DNA of 64,000 bases from Haloferula sp. BvORR071 (GTDB lineage Bacteria; Verrucomicrobiota; Verrucomicrobiia; Verrucomicrobiales; Akkermansiaceae), in contig NZ_BATP01000007.1 of assembly GCF_000739615.1 (NCBI RefSeq), positions 124,001-188,000 of the forward strand, in the 5' to 3' direction. How positions within the stretch are numbered: the stretch's first letter is position 1; each line of letters begins with the position of its first letter. Positions 26,181 through 33,611 of the stretch are shown piece after piece. A program made the position numbers and the translations under genes. Below the pieces are notes generated by a model. That model had not been told where the DNA came from. It ran no database searches and saw only the letters and a list, made by a program, of their open reading frames with translations.

Positions 26181-26271
26181 AACCTCCGCCCCGCCAGCCT
26201 TCCCTCCCCTTCCCCGGGGCTCCAGTCTTCCGTCTGTCGTCTTCCGGTCTTCCGTCTCTGACTTCCTTTCC

Positions 26272-27567
26272 ATGAAATCACCCCGCCGTGCTGCCGTTTC
26301 GATCCTCCGCGCCTGGAGCAAGGGGCACGCGTATGCCGAGAACCTGATTGAGCGCCACGCTTCTCGGAATGATTTGTCCTCCGCGGACCGGGCACTGCTG
26401 AATGCGATCACGCTGGGGGTGCTGCGGAACCTGCGCTTGCTGGACCACTGGATCGCCCAGCTCCGAAAGGGCAAGCTGGATGACGAGACGCGGGACATCC
26501 TGCGGGTGGGGCTGTGCCAATTGCTGATCCTGGAGCTGCCGGACCATGCCGCGGTCTTCGAGACGGTGGAGCTGGGCAAGAGCGGTGCCCGTGGGCTGAT
26601 CAATGCGGTGATGCGCCGCGCGGCTTCGTCGAAGAAGAAGCTGTTCGATTTCGACGGGGTGCCGCCGGAGGTGATTTATTCGCACCCGGATTGGCTCTAC
26701 AAGCGGTGGAAGAAGGCCTTCGGCAAGGAGGAGGCGATCGCGCTGATGGGTTTCAACAACGAGCCGGCGCCGGTCTATGCCCGTTGGAACCCGCTGGCGG
26801 GAATCGAGGGGCCGCCCTCCACGCTTACCGCGAGCTCCGATGCCGAGCCTCGGCCGGATAGCATCGACGAGGACGGTTTTGAAGTGGAATCCAGTCCAGC
26901 ACTGGAGCTGCCGCCGGGCTTCATCAAGATCGAGGGTCCGATCCCGGGCGAACTGCTGGCCAAGGGCGCGATCTATATTCAGGACACGGCCACACGGCAC
27001 TCCGTGGAGCTACTGGCCCCCCAGGTCGGCGAGCAAGTGCTGGATGCCTGTGCTGCTCCGGGCGGCAAGGCTTTCCTGATCGCGACTGCACTCGGCGGTG
27101 CGGCGACGCTGACTTGCACGGATTCCAACGAGAAGCGCTTGCCCCGGCTACAGCAGAACCTGGAGCGCTTGCACTGTGGTGAGGCGAAGATCGAGGTGCA
27201 TGACTGGGCGACTCCCGCGCCGGAGAAGTGGCTAGGTGCCTTTGATGCGATCCTGCTGGATGTGCCTTGCTCGAATACCGGGGTGTTCCGGCGTCGGGTG
27301 GATGTACGCTGGCGCTTGCGGCCGGAGGATCTGCGGGATCTGCGGGTGCTGCAGCGGAAGATCATTGAGAACGCCCTGCCTTGCCTGAAGCCGGGTGGGC
27401 GGCTGGTTTATTCAACCTGCTCGGTGGAGAAGGAGGAGAATCAGGAGCTGATCGCAGCGCTGCTGGAAGAGCACCCGGAGTTGAAGCTGGAGGAGGAGCG
27501 TCAGGCTCTGCCGCAGCGGGATGGGAGCGATGGTGCTTATGCTGCGCTGTTGAGGCTATCGGCGTAG
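26272..27567 (+). CDS. rsmB: 16S rRNA (cytosine-967 C5) methyltransferase
   Basis: 431 residues. The N-terminal NusB-like RNA-binding domain (AAVSILRAWSKGHAYAENLIER ... NAVMRR) is followed by a SAM-dependent Rossmann methyltransferase with motif I DACAAPGGKAFLIA. Both catalytic cysteines of RNA m5C methyltransferases are present: DVPCSNTGVFRRR (motif IV) and VYSTCSVEKEEN (motif VI). An acidic insertion at about 180-210 (SDAEPRPDSIDEDGFEVE) is unusual for the family. The start codon follows a pyrimidine-rich tract that has a counterpart ahead of the aldehyde dehydrogenase gene at 59571. Confidence 0.93.
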   Translation: MKSPRRAAVSILRAWSKGHAYAENLIERHASRNDLSSADRALLNAITLGVLRNLRLLDHWIAQLRKGKLDDETRDILRVGLCQLLILELPDHAAVFETVELGKSGARGLINAVMRRAASSKKKLFDFDGVPPEVIYSHPDWLYKRWKKAFGKEEAIALMGFNNEPAPVYARWNPLAGIEGPPSTLTASSDAEPRPDSIDEDGFEVESSPALELPPGFIKIEGPIPGELLAKGAIYIQDTATRHSVELLAPQVGEQVLDACAAPGGKAFLIATALGGAATLTCTDSNEKRLPRLQQNLERLHCGEAKIEVHDWATPAPEKWLGAFDAILLDVPCSNTGVFRRRVDVRWRLRPEDLRDLRVLQRKIIENALPCLKPGGRLVYSTCSVEKEENQELIAALLEEHPELKLEEERQALPQRDGSDGAYAALLRLSA

Positions 27568-27582
27568 TGGACGATATTGCCC

Positions 27583-27782
27583 TTGGCGGCGCAGACGCTT
27601 TGGGGGCGTCGGACAAGTTCCCGGCGATTCCTGCAGTGACCCCGCGTCCTAACGAAGCCTCGACTGGCGATTTCCTCCCACTGGGGGTGGACGTCCCGAG
27701 AACCTTGATGGCGTTCTACCACGAGGCCGCGCCCTCAAAGCGGCGATTCTCGCGCGCACTCCCAAAGCGGCTGCGCCGCAAA
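27583..27782. repeat. Putative about 200-bp element with inverted ends (AAAGCG family copy 2)
   Basis: The left end TTGGCGGCGCAGACGCTTTGGG is the reverse complement of the right end CCCAAAGCGGCTGCGCCGCAA except for two differences. Inside the right end lies the core GATTCTCGCGCGCACTCC shared with 11303-11350. No transposase is encoded, so it would be a non-autonomous element if mobile. Confidence 0.6.
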
Positions 27783-27857
27783 AGGGGAGACGAGGGAGAA
27801 AGATGGCGCGCAAGGAGGCGGGGCCCATCTTGGGGTACCTGGTGTTGCCGGCCGCCA

Positions 27858-27896
27858 GAACTGCTTCGTCCGCACAGGGGACTGTGCGGACTACCT
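27858..27896 (+). repeat. Dispersed stem-loop repeat, copy F
   Basis: GAACTGCTTC, then 10-bp perfect stem GTCCGCACAG/CTGTGCGGAC (27868-27877 with 27882-27891), loop GGGA, then TACCTT. Confidence 0.8.
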
Positions 27897-27955
27897 TTTG
27901 GGAATCTCTTGCCGGACCGGCCGGAAATCTAAACACTCCGCCTCAGCGCCTCGAA

Positions 27956-28084
27956 ATGAAATCCTGCTTCGGTCTCCTGCTTACCATGCTGATCCTGATT
28001 GCCGTGATCGGCACGGGGGCCACGATCTGGTACCTGAGCAATACCGCGGAGTTCACGAAGAAGGAAGCGCCGGCGCGGCCCTGA
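27956..28084 (+). CDS. 42-residue single-pass membrane protein
   Basis: The frame MKSCFGLLLTMLILIAVIG then TGATIWYLSNTAEFTKK encodes one transmembrane helix (about 5-27) with a short Lys-rich tail, Nin or Nout not decided. Similar tiny membrane proteins are common in this group by my recollection, and the composition is far from random for a GC-rich region. No operon partner; it is convergent with the LuxR-type gene. Confidence 0.6.
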   Translation: MKSCFGLLLTMLILIAVIGTGATIWYLSNTAEFTKKEAPARP

Positions 28085-28087
28085 ATT

Positions 28088-28178
28088 GGACCGGGCCTTC
28101 AGCCCTTGATTCCCGGCGCGGTGGATACCTCGGGAGCTGCCGGAGTCCGGTAGGGCGCCGGGCCTTTGGCCCTAAAGA
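28088..28178 (+). repeat. GGGCCTTCAGCCC-family intergenic repeat, copy 1
   Basis: Starts GGACCGGGCCTTCAGCCCT and ends CGGGCCTTTGGCCCTAAAGAG; the same borders with small changes are at 57873-57963. Both borders can fold as short hairpins. Confidence 0.7.
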
Positions 28179-28200
28179 GACCGTCCACCTAAGTTACTGA

Positions 28201-28276
28201 CGGGCAAAAAATTGCCCGCCGTCGCGTCGATAAAACTGCCGCATCATGAGCGATCCGGCGGCAAGATGACGCGACG
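28201..28276. repeat. Two adjacent hairpins between convergent genes
   Basis: CGGGCAA-AAAA-TTGCCCG (28201-28218) is directly followed by a larger hairpin with outer arms CGTCGCGTC/GACGCGACG (28220-28228 with 28268-28276) and inner arms TGCCGC/GCGGCA (28237-28242 with 28258-28263). They lie between the ends of two convergent genes and have no T-tract. Confidence 0.5.
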
Positions 28277-28366
28277 ACGGGACATCTGGATGGTTGGTCC
28301 CCGGGTTTGGGGGGGCGACTCACCAAAAGCTAATGCGAGGAAGCTGCCGGGACTGAGCTTCAAGCA

Positions 28367-29170
28367 CTAGTCCCCGGATTCGGGGGTTTTTCCATTCTCC
28401 CCTGAATGGAAACGGGCAATCAGCCCGGCCTGCGAATGGACCCCGAAGTGGCGGAAGATGTCCTTCACGTAGCCATCCAGAGTGTGGATCGAGATCCCCA
28501 GTTGCGCGGCCATCTCCTTCCGCGAGTGCCCTTCCAGCACCAGATTGAGCACCGTCCGGCGGCGCGGGGAGAGCTTGGGCAGCAGCGTCGGCTGCTCCTC
28601 TTCCTGCCATGCGACGTCGTTCAGCCAAGGCACCTCCGCCAGGACGATGTGGACGATCCGCGCATGGCGCAGATCGAATTCCGGCGCCCCGACCGCGCGG
28701 TAGACCCCTACCCCGCCAAGTTCGCCGGTTTTGAGCGGACAGGCGGAAATCATCAGCTCCCCCACCCCGGCGGCATGCCAGAGGGGGCGAACCGTCTTGT
28801 GGTTGAACTGGTCCTCGCCATCCATCTGGCGGCGGGTCCAAGTCAGATGAGTCGTCCGCTGCTTCATCTCGCGGCTCATCTTGTCGAAAATCCCCCAGCT
28901 TTCCGGATGATCGATGGCCTTTAACAGCCGCGGGAACTGTCCGTCCTCGAAGCCGCCGTGCGAGAGAACCGTGAAGACCGGCCGCTTTCCCGGCTTGAGA
29001 TGCTCCTTGGGGGAAACAGTCCAGAGCCAGCTATGGGCCTCCACCAAGCGGATCAGCCCGTCCATCAGAACCCGGCGCTTTTCCGTCACTCCACCGCGGC
29101 ACGCCGCAACATCCCCGACGAGGCGGATCATGGATCGGACATCTGCCTCGCTAAGCTCCGGATATGACAT
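28367..29170 (-). CDS. LuxR-family transcriptional regulator
   Basis: 267 residues. The C-terminal about 65 residues are a LuxR-type helix-turn-helix (KLSPRRRTVLNLVLEGHSRKEMAAQLGISIHTLDGYVKDIFRHFGVHSQ). The N-terminal about 190 residues, with HSWLWTVSP, TWTRRQMDGEDQFN and LMISACPLKTGELGGVGVYR, look like a PAS/GAF-type sensory fold but lack a receiver-domain aspartate, so it is not a two-component regulator. The promoter region on the far side contains a dyad GAGACGA-N6-TCGTCTC at 29279-29298. Targets unknown. Confidence 0.85.
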   Translation of the reverse strand: MSYPELSEADVRSMIRLVGDVAACRGGVTEKRRVLMDGLIRLVEAHSWLWTVSPKEHLKPGKRPVFTVLSHGGFEDGQFPRLLKAIDHPESWGIFDKMSREMKQRTTHLTWTRRQMDGEDQFNHKTVRPLWHAAGVGELMISACPLKTGELGGVGVYRAVGAPEFDLRHARIVHIVLAEVPWLNDVAWQEEEQPTLLPKLSPRRRTVLNLVLEGHSRKEMAAQLGISIHTLDGYVKDIFRHFGVHSQAGLIARFHSGENGKTPESGD

Positions 29171-29278
29171 GGATGATCTTCAGTCTTGGGGGATAGCGGG
29201 GTGGGAGAGCGCTTATCCCAAGCAAACCAAGCCATTGCAATCCCGATTCTAGCAGAACACTTGAATTTCTGATAGAGC

Positions 29279-29298
29279 GAGACGACATCGCTCGTCTC
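29279..29298. promoter_or_regulatory. Dyad upstream of the LuxR-type gene
   Basis: GAGACGA and TCGTCTC are separated by 6 bp, about 110 bp before the start codon of the LuxR-type regulator. Possible autoregulatory operator or leader hairpin. Confidence 0.3.
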
Positions 29299-29406
29299 TC
29301 TATGTTCGATCTTTTGATACAACAGTCCCAAAACCGGCAAAAATGCGGATGAAGGTACGAATGACAAGTTCCGCCCGTGACGCCGCTCCGGCCACTTGGG
29401 CGCCCC

Positions 29407-29574
29407 TCAATCCTCGTCCATCTCAGACTCCGCGCAGCAGGAGCCGCGGGCGTGAAGGCAAGAGGCGCACCACGCCTGCCCTCCGATCTCTGTAGCGGCC
29501 GGCTGGCCGCAGAGGTGGCAGGCGGCTTCCTGGGCGGACTCCGTCGCTTTTGTTTCCGTTTCCGGTGCGGGCAT
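29407..29574 (-). CDS. Small Cys-rich (zinc-ribbon-like) protein
   Basis: A 55-codon frame starting MPAPETETKATESAQEAA carries CHLCGQP and, 14 residues later, WCASCLHARGSCC, then an acidic end (ESEMDED). Two CxxC pairs with the usual knuckle residues strongly suggest a small zinc-binding protein. There is no good Shine-Dalgarno site and no homolog I can name. An overlapping frame of 61 codons in the same region is Arg/Pro-rich and less protein-like. Confidence 0.5.
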   Translation of the reverse strand: MPAPETETKATESAQEAACHLCGQPAATEIGGQAWCASCLHARGSCCAESEMDED

Positions 29575-29753
29575 GTTCAGAGCATCGGCACGTGGTGCAG
29601 AATATCAAGCGGAGCTGCTGTCGCTATCCCCAGCCAAGTGCCATTTGCGAGGAGCGGCAGCCCCCCTTTGCGGTTTAGCCCCAATGGAACACGTGGGATG
29701 GCAGCTGACCGACGGCGGGATCATCGCCAGCCAGATCAGAAGCTCCGCGTCAC

Positions 29754-29788
29754 AAAAAAAGCCCGGCCTCCCTTGCGGAAGGCCGGGC
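29754..29788 (-). terminator. Rho-independent terminator of pnp
   Basis: On the minus strand GCCCGGCCT/AGGCCGGGC arms (29780-29788 with 29761-29769), 10-nt loop, followed by seven T's. It is 24 bp beyond the pnp stop codon. Confidence 0.9.
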
Positions 29789-29811
29789 CTTGGGAATCTA
29801 GCTGGCTAGGA

Positions 29812-31959
29812 TCAGCCTTGGGCCGTTTCCGGCTCGGCTTCGGCAGCCTTGGCCTTCTCGTCGCGAAGAACCGCGCGGCGGCTCATCTTGACGCGGCCCT
29901 TTTCGTCCACGCCGAGGCACTTGGCCGTGATCACATCGCCCTTCTTGACGACGTCTTCCACGCGCTCGGTGCGGCCTTCGGCCAACTCGGAAACGTGGAT
30001 CAGACCGTCCTTACCGGGGAGCACTTCCATGAAGGCGCCGAAGTTGGTGATGCTGACCACCTTGCCGGTGTAGATCTTGCCCACTTCGATTTCCTGGAAC
30101 ATGCGCTCGATGAGCGACTTGGCGCGCAGCAATCCTTCTTCCTTGGAAGCGTAGATGTGCACGGTGCCGTCGTCCTCGATGTTGATCTCGGCACCGGACT
30201 CGGCCTGGATGCCCTTGATGTTCTTGCCGCCAGGCCCGATGAGCTCGCCAATGCGATCGGCGGGGATCTTCACGGAGACGATGCGCGGCGCATGCGGGCT
30301 GAGTTCCTGCGGACCGGAGACGGCCTCGGTCATCTTGGCGATGATCGTGGAGCGGGCGGCCTTGGCCATGTGGATGGCTTCCTCAAGGATCGCCATCGGC
30401 AGGCCGGGGAGCTTCAGGTCGAGCTGGTAGCCGGTGACACCAGACTCGGTGCCGCAGAGCTTGAAGTCCATGTCGCCGTAGAAGTCCTCGGAACCGATGA
30501 TGTCGAGGAGGGCCTTGTGAGCCTTCATCGTGCCGTCCTCGTTCCACTCGGTCACGAGACCGACGGAGATACCGCCGACCGGAGCCTTGAGCGGGACACC
30601 GGCGCAGAGCAGCGCCATGGTGCCGGCACAGACGGTGGCCATGGAGGTGGAGCCATTCGACTCCATGACTTCCGACGAGATGCGCATCGCGTAGGGGAAG
30701 TCTTCCACGTCCGGGATCACCGGAGCGATCGAGCGTTCGGCGAGGGCACCGTGGCCGATCTCGCGGCGGTTGATGCCACCCATGCGGCCGCACTCACCCA
30801 CCGAGAAGGGAGGGAAGTTGTAATGGAGGATGAAGCGCTTGCTGTCCTCACCACCGGCGTAGTTGTCGAAGAACTGCTTCTCATCGGCCGGAGCCAAGGT
30901 GCAGATGCCCATGGCCTGCGTCTCGCCACGGGCGAAGATCGCGGAACCGTGAACGCGCGGCAGGCTGTTCGCCTCGGCGAAGAGCGGGCGGAGATCGCCG
31001 ACCTGGCGGCCATCGGCGCGGACGCCCTTCTCCATGATGGAGATGCGGAAGGCCTTCTTCTGGATGTATTCGAAGACTTGCTCGACATCGAAGTCGGTGG
31101 ACTCCGGGTAGCGGGCCTTGATCGCGGTATCCACTTCATCGCGGAGCACGCCGACCTTCTTGCCACGCTCGACCTTGGTCGGGGCGTAGATCGCGTCTTC
31201 GATGCGGGAACCGGCGATCTCGTAGCCGACTTCCAGGAGTTCGTCCTTGGCGACGGTCACGGTGTAGTCGCGCTTCGTCTTGCCGGCGAGGCGGACCAGT
31301 TCTTCCTGAGCTTCGACGAGCTGCTGGACGGCAACTTGGGCGAAGTGGAGAGCCTTGATGAAGTCTTCCTCGGGAAGCTCATTGGCGGCGCCTTCGATCA
31401 TGATGACGTCGGTCTTGTTGCCGACGTAGATGAGATCGAGGTCGCTGCTTTCGCGCTCTTCGAAGGTCGGGTTGATGATGAACTCACCATCGACGCGGCC
31501 GACGCGCACTGCGCCGATCGGGCCGGCGAAGGGGATGTCGGAGATTGCGAGAGCGGCGGAAGCGCCGTTCATCGAGAGGATGTCGGAGTCGTTGATCTGG
31601 TCGGCAGCGAGGAGCAGCGCGATGATCTGGGTCTCGTAGAGGTAGCCCTTTGGGAAGAGCGGACGCAGCGGGCGGTCCGTCATGCGGCAGGTCAGGATTT
31701 CCTTTTCGGTAGGACGTCCTTCGCGCTTGAAGTAGCCACCGGGGAATTGACCGGCAGCGGAGGCCTTCTCCTTGTATTCGACGGAGAGCGGGAACCAGGT
31801 TTGGCCCGACTTCACCTTGGTCGCGGACACGGCGGTCACCAGGACCACGGTTTCGCCGCAGGTCACCATCACGGCGCCATCAGCGAGCTTGGCGATTTTT
31901 CCGGTCTCGAAGGAGATCGGGTTCGAGCCGACCTGGCTCGTGACTTTATGGATGTTCAT
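29812..31959 (-). CDS. pnp: Polyribonucleotide nucleotidyltransferase
   Basis: 715 residues, normal length. PNPase degrades RNA 3' to 5' using phosphate. Domain order: first RNase PH domain (FETGKIAKLADGAVMVTCGETVVLVT), all-helical linker, second RNase PH domain (RADGRQVGDLRPLFAEANSLPRVHGSAIFARGETQ, and the GSEDFYGDMDFKLCGTESGVTGYQLD block that holds the catalytic acids), KH domain (IGPGGKNIKGIQAESGAEINIEDDG) and C-terminal S1 domain (GKVVSITNFGAFMEVLPGKDGLIHVSEL). It follows rpsO on the same strand, the classic rpsO-pnp order, with a 12-bp hairpin in the 191-bp gap. A terminator follows. Confidence 0.97.
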   Translation of the reverse strand: MNIHKVTSQVGSNPISFETGKIAKLADGAVMVTCGETVVLVTAVSATKVKSGQTWFPLSVEYKEKASAAGQFPGGYFKREGRPTEKEILTCRMTDRPLRPLFPKGYLYETQIIALLLAADQINDSDILSMNGASAALAISDIPFAGPIGAVRVGRVDGEFIINPTFEERESSDLDLIYVGNKTDVIMIEGAANELPEEDFIKALHFAQVAVQQLVEAQEELVRLAGKTKRDYTVTVAKDELLEVGYEIAGSRIEDAIYAPTKVERGKKVGVLRDEVDTAIKARYPESTDFDVEQVFEYIQKKAFRISIMEKGVRADGRQVGDLRPLFAEANSLPRVHGSAIFARGETQAMGICTLAPADEKQFFDNYAGGEDSKRFILHYNFPPFSVGECGRMGGINRREIGHGALAERSIAPVIPDVEDFPYAMRISSEVMESNGSTSMATVCAGTMALLCAGVPLKAPVGGISVGLVTEWNEDGTMKAHKALLDIIGSEDFYGDMDFKLCGTESGVTGYQLDLKLPGLPMAILEEAIHMAKAARSTIIAKMTEAVSGPQELSPHAPRIVSVKIPADRIGELIGPGGKNIKGIQAESGAEINIEDDGTVHIYASKEEGLLRAKSLIERMFQEIEVGKIYTGKVVSITNFGAFMEVLPGKDGLIHVSELAEGRTERVEDVVKKGDVITAKCLGVDEKGRVKMSRRAVLRDEKAKAAEAEPETAQG

Positions 31960-32110
31960 CTTAACTGTCTTTCAGTGTGTGCCCCCGGCGACATGCCGCG
32001 GGCGGTGTTGGATTTCGGACAGACCCCAAGCTGTTAGAAAGGGATAGGAGGACTGTCCGGCGGCGGATGGGAAAACGTTTCCCGGGAAAAGGTCCCGCCG
32101 TTTTCATGCA

Positions 32111-32139
32111 CGACGGCCACGGGGTAACCGTGGCCGTCG
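32111..32139 (-). promoter_or_regulatory. 12-bp hairpin between rpsO and pnp
   Basis: CGACGGCCACGG/CCGTGGCCGTCG (32111-32122 with 32128-32139), 5-nt loop, only 12 bp past the rpsO stop and without a T-tract. In E. coli the equivalent gap carries an RNase III-cleaved stem used in pnp autoregulation; this may be similar. Confidence 0.5.
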
Positions 32140-32150
32140 CAGGAAAGGGT

Positions 32151-32408
32151 TTACTTACGGAGGCTCAGTCCGGCGAGGAGCTTCTGGTAGCGCTCCTCGG
32201 AGTTGGCCTTCACGTAGTCGAGCAGCTTGCGGCGCTGGGCGACCAATTTGAGGAGGCCGCGGCGGGACGAAGTGTCCTTCTTGTGGAGCTGCAGGTGGGC
32301 AGTCAGGTGGACGATCCGCTGGGTCATGAGGGCAACCTGATAGTCAGCGCTGCCGGTGTCGGTGTCGTGGATCTTGTAGTCCGCGAGGTTGATGGTGCTT
32401 TCGCTCAT
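32151..32408 (-). CDS. rpsO: 30S ribosomal protein S15
   Basis: 85 residues from ATG at 32408 (MSESTINLADYKIH); the frame is open further upstream but only this start gives the usual length. Typical S15 features: DTGSADYQVALMTQRIVHLTAHLQLHKKDTSSRRGLLKLVAQRRKLLDYV, with the conserved HLxxHxKDxxxRRGL 16S rRNA-binding block. S15 binds the central domain of 16S rRNA early in 30S assembly. It is upstream of pnp on the same strand. Confidence 0.97.
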   Translation of the reverse strand: MSESTINLADYKIHDTDTGSADYQVALMTQRIVHLTAHLQLHKKDTSSRRGLLKLVAQRRKLLDYVKANSEERYQKLLAGLSLRK

Positions 32409-32593
32409 TGAATATAGTCTGTTCGATCCAGCCACCTTGGCCGGTCCGCCCTTGGTCGGGACCGCGGAGGAAAGCCGATCCCACGGGGTTTGCAAGCACG
32501 GAATGGGAGGAGCTCTGCTTTCACCGGCATGACGACCAGTCCAGCCCAGCAACAATCTTTGACAATCATTGACATCGACGCTAGTCTGCTCCT

Positions 32594-32833
32594 GTGAATA
32601 TTTCGCTAACTCCGGAATTGGAACGAGCCGTGAAGGCGAAAGTCGCTTCGGGGCTCTACAACAATGCCAGCGAAGTGATCCGGGAAGCTCTGCGGCAGTC
32701 CCTCAAGCACGAAGCCACGAATGAATGGCTGGCTCGGGAAGCCGCGATTGGCTTCGCCCAATTGCAGGCGGGAGAGACGGTGCGCGTCACATCAGAAGAG
32801 GAATTCCTGAACTTGGCCCGTCAGTCCGCGTGA
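32594..32833 (+). CDS. ParD-family antitoxin
   Basis: 79 residues from a GTG. The N-terminal ribbon-helix-helix (MNISLTPELERAVKAKVASGLYNNASEVIREALRQ) is that of CopG/ParD antitoxins; the C-terminus (GFAQLQAGETVRVTSEEEFLNLAR) is the flexible part that wraps the toxin. It overlaps the toxin gene by 4 nt (GTGA). As in other type II systems it should neutralise ParE and repress the shared promoter, which lies in the 185 bp shared with rpsO on the other strand. Confidence 0.88.
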   Translation: MNISLTPELERAVKAKVASGLYNNASEVIREALRQSLKHEATNEWLAREAAIGFAQLQAGETVRVTSEEEFLNLARQSA

Positions 32834-33126
32834 CGCTCGATCTCACCAAAGCCGCAGTTGAGGATTTGCGGAGCATCCGGAACTACACTTTTGAGACTTG
32901 GGGAGAGCATCAGGAAGCCGCCTATCTCAAGGCGATGTGGGCGAGGTTCCGGGAGATCCAAGGGAATCCGGCGCGCTTCCGGCGACGGGACGACCTTTTC
33001 CCCGGCTGCCGAATCGCCGCCGAAGGACGGCATGTTATTCTGTTCCGCGAGAACGGTGAGGTCCTGGAGATTGTCCGCATCCTGCACTCCGCCATGGACT
33101 TCAAACGGCACCTGCCCCCATCATGA
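32830..33126 (+). CDS. ParE/RelE-family toxin
   Basis: 98 residues from a GTG at 32830 that overlaps the antitoxin stop codon. The plasmid_stab_tox (ParE) pattern is clear: LTKAAVEDLRSIRNYTFETWGEHQEAAYLKAMWARFREIQGNPARFRRRDDLFPGCRIAAEGRHVILFRENGEVLEIVRILHSAMD. ParE toxins poison DNA gyrase; RelE members cut mRNA on ribosomes. The H-S-A-MD C-terminus is typical of the ParE branch. The stop codon overlaps the start of the next gene as ATGA, an unusual third partner. Confidence 0.88.
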   Translation: MTLDLTKAAVEDLRSIRNYTFETWGEHQEAAYLKAMWARFREIQGNPARFRRRDDLFPGCRIAAEGRHVILFRENGEVLEIVRILHSAMDFKRHLPPS

Positions 33127-33599
33127 GGAGTTGCACTGCCATACTGGTCGCGTTGACGGCACTTCCTGCTCTTGCCGGGGATCCCATTTTGAAAAACACC
33201 GGCTTCGACAAGGAGCTCAAGCCCTGGACCTGTGACGAGGGCAAGATCGCTCCCGATCCGGAGAAGAAGGACAATTCACTGCTGGAAGTGGAACTCGATG
33301 GCGGGGTCTTCGGGCTGATTCAGGACTTCAAGTGGCCAGCGGACAAGAAGGAGCTAATCCTGTCCTTCCGGGTGAAGGCTTCCGCGGCGACGAAGGACGA
33401 GCCGGTGCAGTGGCGGTTGCGGATTTACGACAAGGAGGAGCACTCCGCGCTGGTTGCCGGGGCCAAGGTAGAGAAGTCCGGCGAGTGGATCACGGTGAAG
33501 ACCACCGTGAAGCGCCCAGAGCTTGAGGCGGTTTCCCTGATGCTGGAGAGCAACCGCGGTGAGGGGAAGCTGTGGATCGATGATCTGAAGCTGGAGTAA
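33123..33599 (+). CDS. Secreted CBM-like beta-sandwich protein coupled to parE
   Basis: 158 residues with a signal peptide (MRSCTAILVALTALPALA). The mature part NTGFDKELKPWTCDEG ... LILSFRVKASAATKDEPVQWRLRIYD ... GEWITVKTTVKRP ... VSLMLESNRGEGKLWIDDLKLE follows the galactose-binding/CBM_4_9-type jelly roll found on many carbohydrate-active proteins. No catalytic module is attached. The ATG overlaps the parE stop codon (ATGA), so the three genes are likely one translationally coupled operon; the functional sense is unclear. Confidence 0.65.
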   Translation: MRSCTAILVALTALPALAGDPILKNTGFDKELKPWTCDEGKIAPDPEKKDNSLLEVELDGGVFGLIQDFKWPADKKELILSFRVKASAATKDEPVQWRLRIYDKEEHSALVAGAKVEKSGEWITVKTTVKRPELEAVSLMLESNRGEGKLWIDDLKLE

Positions 33600-33611
33600 A
33601 GGAACTGCTGC

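Larger units (their letters stand above)
27568..27955. other. Repeat-filled intergenic region
   Basis: 388 bp after rsmB. It contains a roughly 200-bp element bounded by imperfect inverted ends (27583-27604 and 27761-27781) with the AAAGCG-family core at its right side, then one copy of the dispersed stem-loop repeat (27858-27896). Open frames through it are explained by the repeats. Confidence 0.6.

Noticed and set aside
29377-32037. 886-codon open frame on the plus strand
   Set aside because: Antisense to pnp over its whole length; the real PNPase frame has all expected domains.
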